This document shows positions 22,517-31,512 of a DNA stretch of 64,000 nt, piece after piece. Position 1 is the first letter of the stretch, and each line of letters opens with the position of its first letter. A model generated the notes under the pieces. The model ran no database searches. It worked only from the letters and a program-made list of their open reading frames with translations, and had not been told where the DNA came from. The stretch is taken from contig NZ_JADBEK010000001.1 in the NCBI RefSeq assembly GCF_014873145.1, positions 11,594,001-11,658,000 on the forward strand, given 5' to 3'. A program made the translations under genes and the position numbers. The stretch is from Nonomuraea angiospora. Lineage in GTDB: Bacteria > Actinomycetota > Actinomycetes > Streptosporangiales > Streptosporangiaceae.

Positions 22517-22741
22517 CCGCGTCCACCCGCCGATCCCCGGCAGCGCTGACTCCCGCCCGGCTCGCGTCCGCCCGCCCGCCCGCCCGGCTCGCGCCTGCCC
22601 GTCGGCCCGGAAGGACGGTCGGGTGCGCGATACCGAGCGGCGTGCGCGGGTTCGGCGGTGCGGCGATATGCGGATGTGGCGCCGCTCGGGCCGCGGTGGC
22701 AGGCCCCGCCCGGCGCGTTTTCAGGTCAGGACGGCGCGGTG

Positions 22742-23602
22742 TCAGGACGGGGTGGTGAGGTGGGTGACGAGGGATGAGACGCAGCGGTCGTCGAACAGGA
22801 TCGTGTAGTGGTTGCAGTCCGGGATCACCTCGTCCCGCAGCCCCGGGAGGCGGGCCACCCAGGGGCGGACCAGGTCGTCGGGCAGCATGCCGACGTCCTG
22901 GTTGAGCAGGCCGCGCGGCGCCCTGAGGAGGGAGAGCGGTGAGGTGATGGCGGTCAGGGCGGCGGCGATGGCCTCCGACTCCAGGCGCAGCCAGCGGCCG
23001 TCCTGCAGCACCGCCTCCGGGGCCACGCGTGACCTGAGCGCCCCGTCCGGGCCCGTCAGGTCATAGCGGACATACGCCTCCACGTCGGCGTTCCAGTGGC
23101 CGGCGAAGGCCGGATGCGCCTTGAAGAAGTCGACGTAGGCGTCCGCGGTGGGGAACGTCTGGCGCAGCCGGGCCAGCGCCGGCCCGAGCGTGGCCTCCAT
23201 CGCCTCGTCGGCGTCCACCCCCTCGGGCAGCGGAGGGAAGGGCAGGCCGCCGTCCACCAGCACGACCCGCGCGAAGTCCCGCTCCGCGGCGGCCAGGGCG
23301 GCCACGTACGCGCCCATCGAGTGCCCCGTCAGCACCGCCTCCGGGCCCGCGCCCACGTGGTCGGCGACGCGCAGCACGTCCTCGGCGTGTCTCGGCAGCC
23401 CGTACGGCCCGGGCAGCGAGGCGCTGTGCCCGCGGCCGCGCAGGTCCATGGCGACCATCGACCACTCCTCGGGCAGCCGCCGCGCCACCGCGCCCCAGGC
23501 CATCAGGGAGGCCGTGATCCCGTGGACCGCGATGATCGAACGCGGTCCCGTGCCGAACGTGGCGATCCGCAGACCGCCGACATCGTCCAACTCGAAGCTC
23601 AT
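22742..23602 (-). CDS. Alpha/beta hydrolase
   Basis: A 286-residue alpha/beta hydrolase starting MSFELDDVGGLRIATFG. It shows the oxyanion strand IIAVHGITASLMAW, the nucleophile elbow LTGHSMGAYVAALAA, a mid-chain DRFDxxR-like segment (MDLRGRGHSASLPGPYG) and a C-terminal His in IPDCNHYTILF. All triad elements are in the usual order, so an esterase, lipase or epoxide-type hydrolase is likely. The substrate is unknown. It is divergent from the amidotransferase gene across 83 bases. Confidence 0.88.
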   Translation of the reverse strand: MSFELDDVGGLRIATFGTGPRSIIAVHGITASLMAWGAVARRLPEEWSMVAMDLRGRGHSASLPGPYGLPRHAEDVLRVADHVGAGPEAVLTGHSMGAYVAALAAAERDFARVVLVDGGLPFPPLPEGVDADEAMEATLGPALARLRQTFPTADAYVDFFKAHPAFAGHWNADVEAYVRYDLTGPDGALRSRVAPEAVLQDGRWLRLESEAIAAALTAITSPLSLLRAPRGLLNQDVGMLPDDLVRPWVARLPGLRDEVIPDCNHYTILFDDRCVSSLVTHLTTPS

Positions 23603-23685
23603 GGTCGGAGCTTAGGCATCCGGGTGATCGGCACGCAGGAGGAAGGTGTGGGGAATTGTAGCGATATTCCGGATAATGCCCTGAT

Positions 23686-24369
23686 ATGCGTATCACCGTT
23701 GTTCAGCACGAGGACGAGGCCGGGCTCGGATACCTCGGTGACTGGCTGGGGCTGCCCTGTGACGTCGTCCGGCCGTACCTCGGCGAGGAGATCCCCGCGC
23801 GCCCGGCGGACGGGCTGATCGTGCTCGGCGGTGCGGCGGCCGCCTGGGAGGACGAGCGAAGCCCCTGGCAGCCCGCCACCCGCCACCTGCTGCGCCGGGC
23901 CGTGGATGAGGGCACGCCCACGCTGGCCATCTGCCTGGGGGCGCAGTTGATGACCATGGCCTGCGGCGGCACCGTCGAGCGGGGGACGAACGGGCTCGAA
24001 GTGGGCGCCCGCGAGGTGGTCGCGCTGCCCGCGGCGGCCGATGACCGGCTGCTGGCGGGGGTCGGGACGGCCGTGACCGTCCAGTACCACCAGGACGCGA
24101 TGACGCGGCTGCCCGACGGGGCGGTGCCGCTGATGACCGGGGCGCAGTATCCGAACCAGGCCTACCGGCTCGGGGAGGCCGCGTGGGCGATCCAGTTCCA
24201 CCCCGAGGCCACGCCGGAGATCTTCACGTCCTGGACCGACGGGTCGGGACTGGACGCGGCCGAGGAGCTCAACACCGAGGTCAAGGCCGCCGAGAGCGCG
24301 CTCGTGGCCACCTGGCGGCCGGTGGCGGAGGCGTTCGCGGAGGTGGTCAGGACCGCCGGCCGCGCCTGA
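23686..24369 (+). CDS. Class I glutamine amidotransferase domain protein
   Basis: A 227-residue stand-alone GATase. The nucleophile C83 is in TLAICLGAQLMTMACGG, and the His-Glu pair is in WAIQFHPEATPEIF. The opening MRITVVQHEDEAGLGYLGDW and IVLGGAAAAWED match the GuaA-like, GMP-synthase-type amidotransferases often found near nitrogen genes in actinomycetes. The partner synthetase is not encoded next to it. Its 3' end overlaps the convergent HXXEE gene by 23 bases. Confidence 0.88.
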   Translation: MRITVVQHEDEAGLGYLGDWLGLPCDVVRPYLGEEIPARPADGLIVLGGAAAAWEDERSPWQPATRHLLRRAVDEGTPTLAICLGAQLMTMACGGTVERGTNGLEVGAREVVALPAAADDRLLAGVGTAVTVQYHQDAMTRLPDGAVPLMTGAQYPNQAYRLGEAAWAIQFHPEATPEIFTSWTDGSGLDAAEELNTEVKAAESALVATWRPVAEAFAEVVRTAGRA

Positions 24370-25084
24370 ACCACCGCGTCCGCCCGGCCACGGCCGGATC
24401 CGGGCGGGCGGCCGTCCGGGTCGCCGCGGTGCCGCGAGGTGGGGCGTCCTCGGCCCCGTGTGAGGGGGCGGCCGTCCGGGTCGCCGCGGTGCCGCGAGGC
24501 GGCGTGCCCTCGGTCCTGTGTGAGCGGGCGGCCGTCCGGCTTGCTGCGGTGCCGCGAGGCGGGGGGCCTTCGGGGTCGGGTGAGCGGGGGCGGGTCAGGG
24601 CGTGGGCCGCGGTGTGGACGCCGGCCAGCACGACCGGGAGCGCGGCCAGGCCCGCCCAGCCCGACGCCCCCGTCCGTACCGGCACGCCTTCGGCCCGCAG
24701 CCGCCGCCAGGCCCACACCGAGAACGGGATGACCACCACGGGCGCGGTCACCGCCCCCGGCGTGTAGCCGCGCGTCACCGCCGCCTGCGCCAGGTGCATC
24801 ACCCCGTGCGCCCCGAACCCCAGCAGCGCCGCCTGGAACACCGGGCTCCGCCCGCCCGTACGCGCCCCCAGCGCCGAGGCCCCCGCCATCACCCCGCCCA
24901 TGAGCCCGATGGCCACGTTCACGTGCCGCTGCGAGACCTCCAGCCGCTCCCACGGCACCCATGGCAGCCGCTCCTCCAGCCGGGGCCGGGCCGAACGCGT
25001 CCAGCCCGCCATGGTCGCCAGCTCCTCCACGTCGTGCACCGCCCACGCGGCCAGCAGGCCCCACGTGACGGCAGAGGGAACCAT
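24347..25084 (-). CDS. HXXEE-domain membrane protein with repetitive C-terminal tail
   Basis: A 245-residue protein with an ideal GAGGAGGTGATC ribosome site before ATG 25084. The signature HDVEE (residues 17-21) in LLAAWAVHDVEELATMAG defines the HXXEE family of small membrane proteins. Four or five hydrophobic helices follow, with conserved His in SQRHVNVAIG and GAHGVMHLAQA. The family function is unknown; a metal-dependent membrane enzyme is possible from the conserved His/Glu. The last ~75 residues are a basic cytoplasmic tail of three 20-residue repeats (PPRGTAATRTAA...). A 16-bp palindrome lies upstream. Confidence 0.82.
   Translation of the reverse strand: MVPSAVTWGLLAAWAVHDVEELATMAGWTRSARPRLEERLPWVPWERLEVSQRHVNVAIGLMGGVMAGASALGARTGGRSPVFQAALLGFGAHGVMHLAQAAVTRGYTPGAVTAPVVVIPFSVWAWRRLRAEGVPVRTGASGWAGLAALPVVLAGVHTAAHALTRPRSPDPEGPPPRGTAASRTAARSHRTEGTPPRGTAATRTAAPSHGAEDAPPRGTAATRTAARPDPAVAGRTRWFRRGRRS
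24409..24588. repeat. 60-bp repeat, three copies, in the HXXEE protein tail
   Basis: The block gccgtccggg recurs at 24411, 24471 and (one change) 24531, with 60-base spacing and similar sequence between. It encodes three 20-residue units at the C-terminus, mostly beyond the end of the convergent amidotransferase gene. Confidence 0.88.
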
Positions 25085-25108
25085 TCGCCGATCACCTCCT
25101 CAAAATGC

Positions 25109-25124
25109 AACGCAACGTTGCGTT
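25109..25124. promoter_or_regulatory. Perfect 16-bp palindrome between divergent HXXEE and glnE genes
   Basis: AACGCAACGTTGCGTT is fully self-complementary and sits 25 bases from the HXXEE start and 37 from the glnE start. It has the look of a TetR-type operator. No TetR gene is adjacent, so its regulator would be encoded elsewhere. Confidence 0.55.
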
Positions 25125-25160
25125 TCTAGGCTATCGCCGAAGTCCTGTCAAGATGGAGGG

Positions 25161-28073
25161 GTGCCCAGGATCGAATCCACCGCCGCGCGGCTCGCCAGGC
25201 TCGGCTTCGCCGACGGCGCCAGGGCCGCCCAGCTCGTCCGGCAGGCCGGAGCCGAAGTGGAGGAGCTCATGGAGTTCCTGGTGGACGTGGCCGACCCCGA
25301 CGAGGCGCTGGTCTCGCTGACCCGCCTGGCCGAGCGCGATCCCGCCGTGCTCGACGTCCTGCGCCGCGACGAGGGTCTGCGCACGAGGCTGCTGGCCGTC
25401 CTGGGCGTCAGCGCCGCGCTCGGCGACCATCTGGTGCGCCACCCCGGCCAGGTCGCGCTCCTGGCCGGGCCGCTGCCCGCCGACGCGCGGGCGGAGCTGC
25501 TGAAGGCGGTCGGCGCGGGGCCGGGGGAGGCCGCCACCGCCGAGCGCCCGCTGGAGGCGCTGCGCGTGGCCTACCGGGGCCGGCTGCTGCACCTGGCCGC
25601 CCGCGACCTCACGGGAGAGGCCACGCTGGCCGAGGTCATGGCGGAGCTGTCCGACCTCGCGGGCGCCGCGCTGGAGGCCGCGCTGGCCATCGCCCGGGCC
25701 GAGGTCGACGACGGCGACGTACGCCTGGCGGTCATCGGCATGGGCAAATGCGGCGCCAGGGAGCTCAACTACATCAGCGACGTCGACGTGATCTTCGTGG
25801 CCGAGCCACGCGAGGGCGCCGACGAGACCAAGGCGCTGCGCACCGCGACCCGGCTGGCCCAGGCCATGATGCGGGCCTGCTCCGCCACCACCTCCGAGGG
25901 CTCGCTGTGGGAGGTGGACGCGGGCCTGCGGCCGGAGGGCAGGTCGGGCCCGCTGGTGCGCACGCTCGGCAGCCACCTGGCCTACTACCGGCGCTGGGCC
26001 AAGACGTGGGAGTTCCAGGCGCTGCTCAAGGCCCGGCCGGTCGCGGGCGACCTGGAGCTCGGCTCGGCCTACGTCGAGGCGGTCAACGACCTCGTGTGGA
26101 CGGCGGCCAAGCGGGAGCACTTCGTCGAGGACGTGCAGGCCATGCGCCGCCGGGTCGAGGCTCACGTGCGCGCCGAGGGCGACCGCCAGCTCAAGCTGGG
26201 GCCGGGCGGGCTGCGCGACATCGAGTTCGCGGTGCAGCTGCTCCAGCTCGTCCACGGCAGGCTCGACCCGCTGCTGCGCCGCAGGGCCACGCTGCCCGCG
26301 CTGGCGGCGCTGTCCCGGGGCGGCTACGTCGGCCGCGACGACTCGCGCGGCCTGGCGGAGGCGTACTCGTACCTGCGCCAGATCGAGCACCTCCTGCAGC
26401 TCCACCGGCTGCGGCGCACCCACATCGTGCCCTCGGACGAGTCCGACCTGCGCAGGCTGGGCCGCGCGCTCGGCATGCAGACCGATCCGGTGGGGGAGTT
26501 CACGGCGCGGTGGCGGCGGCACGCCATGGAGGCGCGGCGGCTGCACGAGAAGCTGTTCTACCGGCCGCTGCTCCAGGCCGTGTCGCGGCTGCAGGAGTCG
26601 GAGGCGCGGCTGTCGACCACGGCGGCCAAGGCCCGGCTGGAGGCGCTCGGCTACGTCGATCCCGGCGGCGCGCTGCACCACATCGCGGCCCTCACCGCGG
26701 GCGTGTCCAGGCGGGCGGCCATCCAGCGCACGCTGCTGCCGGTCATGCTGGGGTGGTTCGCCGACACGCCCGACCCGGACGCGGCGCTGCTCGGGTTCCG
26801 GCAGGTCAGCGACAAGCTGGGCAGCACGCCGTGGTATCTGCGGCTGCTGCGCGACGAGACCGCGGTGGCCTCCAGGATGTCGCGCGTGCTCGGCACCAGC
26901 CGCTACGCGACCGGCCTGATCATGAACGCGCCCGAGGCGGTCGCGATGCTGGGCTCGGACGCCGAGCTCGCCGTGCGCTCCCGGGAGTCGCTGGCCGGCG
27001 AGGCCTCGGCGGCGGTCTCCAGGCACCAGGGCGACGCCGAGCCGGCGGTCGCGGCCGTGCGGGCGCTTCGGCGGAAAGAGCTGTTCCGGACGGCCGTGGC
27101 CGACATCTTCGGGCTCGTCGACATCGAGGCGGTCGGCGGCGCCCTGTCGTCCCTGACGGACGTGACCCTCCAGGCCACCCTCGACGTCGCCCTCGCCAAG
27201 GTCCCCCGCGTCACGAGGTTCGCCGTCATCGCGATGGGCCGGCTCGGCGGCATGGAGAGCTCCTACGCCAGCGACGCCGACGTCATGTTCGTGCACTCGC
27301 CGCTGCCGGGCGTGGGGGAGCGCGAGGCCACCGACGCCGCCTTCGCCGTGGCCAACGAGGTGCGCAGGCTGCTCTCGCTGCCCGCCCCCGACCCGCCCCT
27401 GATCATCGACCCCGACCTGCGTCCCGAGGGGCGCCAGGGTCCGCTGGTGCGGACGCTGGCCTCCTACCGCGCCTATTACGCGCGCTGGTCGTCGCCGTGG
27501 GAGTCGCAGGCGCTGCTGCGGGCCAGGTTCTCGGCGGGCGACGCGGAGCTGGGGCGGGAGTTCACCGCGATGGTCGACGAGCTGCGCTACCCGCAGGGCG
27601 GCCTGCCCGACGACGCGGTCAGGGAGATCAGGCGGCTCAAGGCCCGCATGGAGGCCGAGCGCCTGCCGCGCGGCGCCGACCCGGGCCTGCACACCAAGCT
27701 GGGCCCCGGCGGGCTGTCCGACGTGGAGTGGGTGGCCCAGCTCCTGCAGCTGCGCTACGCGGGCACGCTGGGGTCCCTGCGCACCACCCGCACGCTCGAA
27801 GCCCTGCGCGCGGCCGTGACCGAGGGGCTGCTCGCCCCGGCCGACGAGGCCGTGCTGGTCGAGGCGTGGCGCTTCGCCTCCCGCATCCGCGACGCGATCA
27901 TGCTGGTCAAGGGCCGTCCGGGCGACAGCGTCCCGCGCGACTCGGGCGAGCGGAAGCTGATCGCCCAGACGCTCGGCTACCCGCCGGACGGCTCGGAGGA
28001 CTTCCTCGACGACTACCGCCGCGTGACGCGCCGCGCACGACAGGTCATGGACAGAGTTTTCTACGGGGCTTGA
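25161..28073 (+). CDS. glnE: Bifunctional glutamine synthetase adenylyltransferase/deadenylase
   Basis: A 970-residue enzyme that adenylylates and deadenylylates the type I glutamine synthetase in response to nitrogen status. Both nucleotidyltransferase domains are intact: IGMGKCGARELNYISDVDVI near residue 195 and AMGRLGGMESSYASDADVMF near residue 692. Each is followed by the conserved DLRPEGR(S/Q)GPLVRTL and KLGPGGL(R/S)D motifs. GTG 25161 is the first usable start; GGAGG is only two bases upstream, so initiation may be weak. Its expected target is the glnA product at 38511-39935, which has the adenylylation loop. Confidence 0.95.
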   Translation: MPRIESTAARLARLGFADGARAAQLVRQAGAEVEELMEFLVDVADPDEALVSLTRLAERDPAVLDVLRRDEGLRTRLLAVLGVSAALGDHLVRHPGQVALLAGPLPADARAELLKAVGAGPGEAATAERPLEALRVAYRGRLLHLAARDLTGEATLAEVMAELSDLAGAALEAALAIARAEVDDGDVRLAVIGMGKCGARELNYISDVDVIFVAEPREGADETKALRTATRLAQAMMRACSATTSEGSLWEVDAGLRPEGRSGPLVRTLGSHLAYYRRWAKTWEFQALLKARPVAGDLELGSAYVEAVNDLVWTAAKREHFVEDVQAMRRRVEAHVRAEGDRQLKLGPGGLRDIEFAVQLLQLVHGRLDPLLRRRATLPALAALSRGGYVGRDDSRGLAEAYSYLRQIEHLLQLHRLRRTHIVPSDESDLRRLGRALGMQTDPVGEFTARWRRHAMEARRLHEKLFYRPLLQAVSRLQESEARLSTTAAKARLEALGYVDPGGALHHIAALTAGVSRRAAIQRTLLPVMLGWFADTPDPDAALLGFRQVSDKLGSTPWYLRLLRDETAVASRMSRVLGTSRYATGLIMNAPEAVAMLGSDAELAVRSRESLAGEASAAVSRHQGDAEPAVAAVRALRRKELFRTAVADIFGLVDIEAVGGALSSLTDVTLQATLDVALAKVPRVTRFAVIAMGRLGGMESSYASDADVMFVHSPLPGVGEREATDAAFAVANEVRRLLSLPAPDPPLIIDPDLRPEGRQGPLVRTLASYRAYYARWSSPWESQALLRARFSAGDAELGREFTAMVDELRYPQGGLPDDAVREIRRLKARMEAERLPRGADPGLHTKLGPGGLSDVEWVAQLLQLRYAGTLGSLRTTRTLEALRAAVTEGLLAPADEAVLVEAWRFASRIRDAIMLVKGRPGDSVPRDSGERKLIAQTLGYPPDGSEDFLDDYRRVTRRARQVMDRVFYGA

Positions 28074-28105
28074 TCGGCGGCGCGTACGGGTGTATCAAAG
28101 CCCGC

Positions 28106-29140
28106 GTGTTATCCGTTTATGTGGATTTGGCGCTGGGCCTCGTGGTGTCGTTCCTGCTGCTGTCGCTGCTGGTGAGCGGGATCAACGAGGCGTTCGTGCG
28201 GATGCTCGCCATTCGCAGCAAGTTCCTGTGGGCCTACCTCAGGGACACCATGGACGGGTCCGACGCGCAGGGCAGGTCGTGGCTGCCCGCCAAGGTGCGC
28301 GACGTCTTCGCGGCGCTGCCCTTCGTACGCGACCCCCGGCCCAAGCACAGCGACCAGCCCCCGCCGCCCGAGCCGGGGACGCTGCCGGCGCAGGAGAGCA
28401 AGGCCGAGGACGCCATGGTCAACCTGCTCTACCAGCGGGTCCAGGAGATCGACCACCCGAAGAAGGGCCGCACCAGCATCTCCAACATCCCTCCCGCGCG
28501 CTTCGCGGTGGCCCTGATGGAGCTGGCCGCAGGGGAGCCGGACGGCGTCGAGGGGTTCCTGGAGAAGCTCAAGGCCATGCGCAGCCCGCTCTACGGCCAC
28601 CTCAAGGGCGTGTGGGAGACCGCGCAGCGCGACCTCGACCGGTTCAGGCAGGGGGTGGAGAGCTGGTTCGACGGGGAGATGCAGCGGCTGTCCATGCTCT
28701 ACAAGCGCTACGTCAAGTGGGTTCTGGCCGTGCTCGGCGTGGTCGTGACGCTGGTGTTCACGATGGACGGGCTGGAGTACGCCAAGACGCTGCTGCGCGA
28801 CAACGCCTTCCGCGCCTCGGTGACGGCCGTGGCGGGGTCGGGGACGGACGCGTACAACGAGCTCAAGGCCCGCTGCACGGGCGGCGACCCGGTGCCGTGC
28901 GTCACCGAGACGCTGAGCCAGCCCGCTCTGGTCAAGATGCTCGACCACGCGCTGGTCAGCGTGTCGTTCCCGGCGGAGGGCGACCCGTCCGTGCACTGGA
29001 ACGGCGGGCTGTGGTGGCAGCGGATCACCACGCCCAGCCACTGGCCCGGCTTCCTGCTGACGTACGTGGCGCTGCTGTTCGGGGCGTCGTTCTGGTGGGA
29101 CGTGCTGCGCCGCCTGACCGGGATCAAGAGCCGCCGCTGA
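28106..29140 (+). CDS. Conserved hypothetical membrane protein
   Basis: A 344-residue protein from GTG 28106 (a second GTG at 28121 is possible), 32 bases after glnE. An N-terminal helix (LALGLVVSFLLLSLLVSGIN) is followed by a charged cytoplasmic region (~residues 30-205) with a Pro-rich stretch (SDQPPPPEPG) and predicted helices. A second helix is at WVLAVLGVVVTLVFTMDG and a third at GFLLTYVALLFGASFWWDVL near the end. I recognise no enzymatic motif. The distance to glnE suggests co-transcription. It ends overlapping the convergent MocR gene by 17 bases. Confidence 0.75.
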   Translation: MLSVYVDLALGLVVSFLLLSLLVSGINEAFVRMLAIRSKFLWAYLRDTMDGSDAQGRSWLPAKVRDVFAALPFVRDPRPKHSDQPPPPEPGTLPAQESKAEDAMVNLLYQRVQEIDHPKKGRTSISNIPPARFAVALMELAAGEPDGVEGFLEKLKAMRSPLYGHLKGVWETAQRDLDRFRQGVESWFDGEMQRLSMLYKRYVKWVLAVLGVVVTLVFTMDGLEYAKTLLRDNAFRASVTAVAGSGTDAYNELKARCTGGDPVPCVTETLSQPALVKMLDHALVSVSFPAEGDPSVHWNGGLWWQRITTPSHWPGFLLTYVALLFGASFWWDVLRRLTGIKSRR

Positions 29141-30473
29141 GGCCGCCCCTGGCCGCCAGGGTGATCACGTCGGCCAGGGCCGCCAGCTCGCCGGGGTCGT
29201 CGGTGAGCCGGGCCGTGGCCAGGCGCAGGTGGTGCGTGGCGGCGGGGCCGATCACGTACCGGCTGCCGGCCGCCACGGAGATGCCGTGCGCGGCCAGCGT
29301 GACCAGCGCCGCCGACTCCTCGCGCACCGGCACCCACAGGACCAGCCCGTCGCCGCCGCCGGTGGGCACGCCGCGCTGCGCCAGCTCCGCCTTCAGCCGC
29401 GCCCGCCGCCCGGCGTAGACCGTGCGGGCGTGCGCCACGCGCTCGCGCACCTCGCCGTCCCCGAGCAGGTGGGCCAGGGTGTCCTGGAGGATCCTGCTGG
29501 TCCAGCCGATGCCGAAGCTCCGCAGCACGCGCACCCGCTCGACCGCGTCCGCCGCGCCGCCGATGATCGCGATGCGCAGGTCGGGGCCGTGCGACTTGGA
29601 GTAGGAGCGCACCAGCACCGTACGGTCCGGAAAACGCGTCCCCATGCTCACCATCGGCGAGACCGACAGCTCGCCGATCCCGTCGTCCTCCACGATGAGC
29701 GTCGAGGTCGGCTCCAGCAGGGCGGCCAGCTCGGCCGAGCGCTCGGCGGTCACGGCGTGGCCGCAGGGCGACTGGCCGCGCGGCTGGTACACGAACGCCA
29801 CCGGCCTGGCCCGCAGCGCCTTGGCCAGCGACTCGGGGACGGGCCCCTGCTCGTCGCAGGCCACCGGCACGATCTGGACGCCGATCGTCTCCAGGATGTC
29901 CAGCAGCCGGGCGGCGGTCGGCTCCTCGATCGCGATCCGGTCGCCGGGCAGCGCGGTGGTCTGGCAGAGCAGCTGCACCCCCTCGTAGCCGCCGCCGACC
30001 GCGAGCCAGCCCTGCGCAGGGAACGGCCAGTCCGGCTCCACGGCGGCACGCAGCCGCGGCGTGATCGTCTCGCGGGCGTAGTCGTTGAGCCCCTCCGCGC
30101 CGGCCGCGGCGATCAGCGCGGCCTCCAGCGGCGGCAGCAGCGCCGGGTCGGGGGAGGCGATGGCCAGGTCGATCGCCAGCCGGTCGCCCCAGTGACCGAT
30201 GCGCTCGTAACGGATGGGACGGGGCACGTCGGGCGGCCCGAGCACCACCGTGCCGCGGCGGCGATCGGTGTGGATCATCCCGTGCCGCCGCAGCTCCGAC
30301 CAGGCCTCCGCGACGGTCCCCGAGCTCACGCCCAGCTCCCTGGCCAGGCTGCGCACGGTCGGCAGGCGCGTCTGCGCGGTGACCGTGCCCTGCCTGATCA
30401 GATCGGTCAGGGCGGCGGCGATCCCGCGGGCGGTCGGCTCGCCGATGCGCTGCGCCAGCCAGGCGGATTCCAC
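29124..30473 (-). CDS. MocR-type (GntR + aminotransferase-fold) transcriptional regulator
   Basis: A 449-residue regulator; GTG 30473 has a consensus AGGAGGTCAC site. Residues 8-75 are a GntR winged helix (LPTVRSLARELGVSSGTVAE, then HTDRRRGTVVLG). Residues ~100-445 are a fold-type I aminotransferase: VGGGYEGVQLLCQTTALPGD, the Asp-containing strand STLIVEDDGIGEL and the PLP-Lys region VRSYSKSHGPDLRIAI. MocR proteins sense PLP with an amino compound and control adjacent genes. This gene is divergent from a five-gene import/hydrolysis operon, with a perfect inverted repeat between. Confidence 0.92.
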   Translation of the reverse strand: MESAWLAQRIGEPTARGIAAALTDLIRQGTVTAQTRLPTVRSLARELGVSSGTVAEAWSELRRHGMIHTDRRRGTVVLGPPDVPRPIRYERIGHWGDRLAIDLAIASPDPALLPPLEAALIAAAGAEGLNDYARETITPRLRAAVEPDWPFPAQGWLAVGGGYEGVQLLCQTTALPGDRIAIEEPTAARLLDILETIGVQIVPVACDEQGPVPESLAKALRARPVAFVYQPRGQSPCGHAVTAERSAELAALLEPTSTLIVEDDGIGELSVSPMVSMGTRFPDRTVLVRSYSKSHGPDLRIAIIGGAADAVERVRVLRSFGIGWTSRILQDTLAHLLGDGEVRERVAHARTVYAGRRARLKAELAQRGVPTGGGDGLVLWVPVREESAALVTLAAHGISVAAGSRYVIGPAATHHLRLATARLTDDPGELAALADVITLAARGGLSGGS

Positions 30474-30487
30474 GTGACCTCCTGTAA

Positions 30488-30509
30488 ATCTTTGTTCAGC
30501 AACAAAGAT
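30488..30509. promoter_or_regulatory. Inverted repeat between MocR gene and import operon
   Basis: ATCTTTGTT-CAGC-AACAAAGAT, perfect 9-bp arms with a 4-base spacer, lies 14 bases from the MocR start. It is AT-rich in a very GC-rich region, so chance is unlikely. It probably overlaps the divergent promoters and serves as the regulator's operator. Confidence 0.65.
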
Positions 30510-30579
30510 CGTCTTGTGTGGGGCGTTGCCTGAACATAAGGTTTCCAGCAATTCAAAGCAAGGGAACTTTGGGGTGTTT

Positions 30580-31512
30580 GTGCATATTCGGTTGGGTCTG
30601 CGGGATTGGGACCATCTCGTACCGGTGGCGACGGGGGAGGTGCGGCCCGAGGGGTTCGAGCTGGACCTGGAGTCCCGCGCCGTCACCCCGGACGTCCTGA
30701 GCGAGCCGGGCCTGGACGGCGGTGAGACGTCCTTCAGCAGGTACGTCCTCGGCCGCGCCGCGGGCGACGACCGCCTGGTGGGCCTGCCGGTCTTCGTGAT
30801 GCGCGGCTTCCGGCACCGGTGCGTCCTCGTCCGCCGCGACAGCGAGCTGACCTCGCTGGAGGAGCTCAAGGGCGCCCGCATCGGCCTGACCGGCTGGCCG
30901 GACTCCGGCAACACCTGGACCCGCGCCCTGCTCAGGGCCGCCGGCGTGGACATCAGGGGCATCGAGTGGACGGTCGGCCCGCTGGTCGCCGGGGAGACCG
31001 GCAAGGACCGCGTCGGCCCCGTCCCGTTCCCCGACAACGTCTCGCTGACCGGCGACGGCCTGGCCGAAGGGCTCGCCGAGGGCCGCTACGACGCGATCAT
31101 GACCCCGTTCATGCCCGACGAGTTCTTCACCCCGGACAGCCGCTTCCGCCACCTGCTCCCCGACCACCGCGCCGCCGAGCTGGCCTACTACCGGGAGACC
31201 GGCTTCGTGCCCGGCATCCACCTGGTGACGCTGAAGCGCGAGGCCGTCGAGCGCGACCCGGGGCTGCCTCAAGCTGTTCAGAACCTGCTCGAACGCTCCA
31301 AGCGGCACTGGCTGGCCCGGCGGCGGCTGCTCGCCGACACCACGCCCTGGCTGCTGGCCGACCTGACGGAGACGGCGCGGACCTTCGGCCCCGACTGGAT
31401 GCCGTACGGCGTCGCGCCCAACGCCGCCATGATCGCCGCCTTCTGCGAGGAACTGCACGCCCAGGGCATCTCCAACCGCCGCATCCGACCCGAGGAGGTC
31501 TTCGACATATGA
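30580..31512 (+). CDS. Periplasmic-binding-fold protein (dihydroxyphthalate decarboxylase-like / solute-binding)
   Basis: A 310-residue protein from GTG 30580 (GGGG five bases upstream; GTG 30574 is the alternative). The opening MHIRLGLRDWDHLVPVATGE, then RPEGFELDL, ETSFSRYVLGRAAGDDR, IGLTGWPDSGNTWTRALLRA and YDAIMTPFMPDEFF follow the pattern of periplasmic-binding-fold proteins annotated as 4,5-dihydroxyphthalate decarboxylase or ABC substrate-binding proteins. There is no signal peptide, so it should be cytoplasmic. The stop overlaps the next start (ATGA). It may be an enzyme acting on, or a sensor of, the imported compound. Confidence 0.75.
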   Translation: MHIRLGLRDWDHLVPVATGEVRPEGFELDLESRAVTPDVLSEPGLDGGETSFSRYVLGRAAGDDRLVGLPVFVMRGFRHRCVLVRRDSELTSLEELKGARIGLTGWPDSGNTWTRALLRAAGVDIRGIEWTVGPLVAGETGKDRVGPVPFPDNVSLTGDGLAEGLAEGRYDAIMTPFMPDEFFTPDSRFRHLLPDHRAAELAYYRETGFVPGIHLVTLKREAVERDPGLPQAVQNLLERSKRHWLARRRLLADTTPWLLADLTETARTFGPDWMPYGVAPNAAMIAAFCEELHAQGISNRRIRPEEVFDI

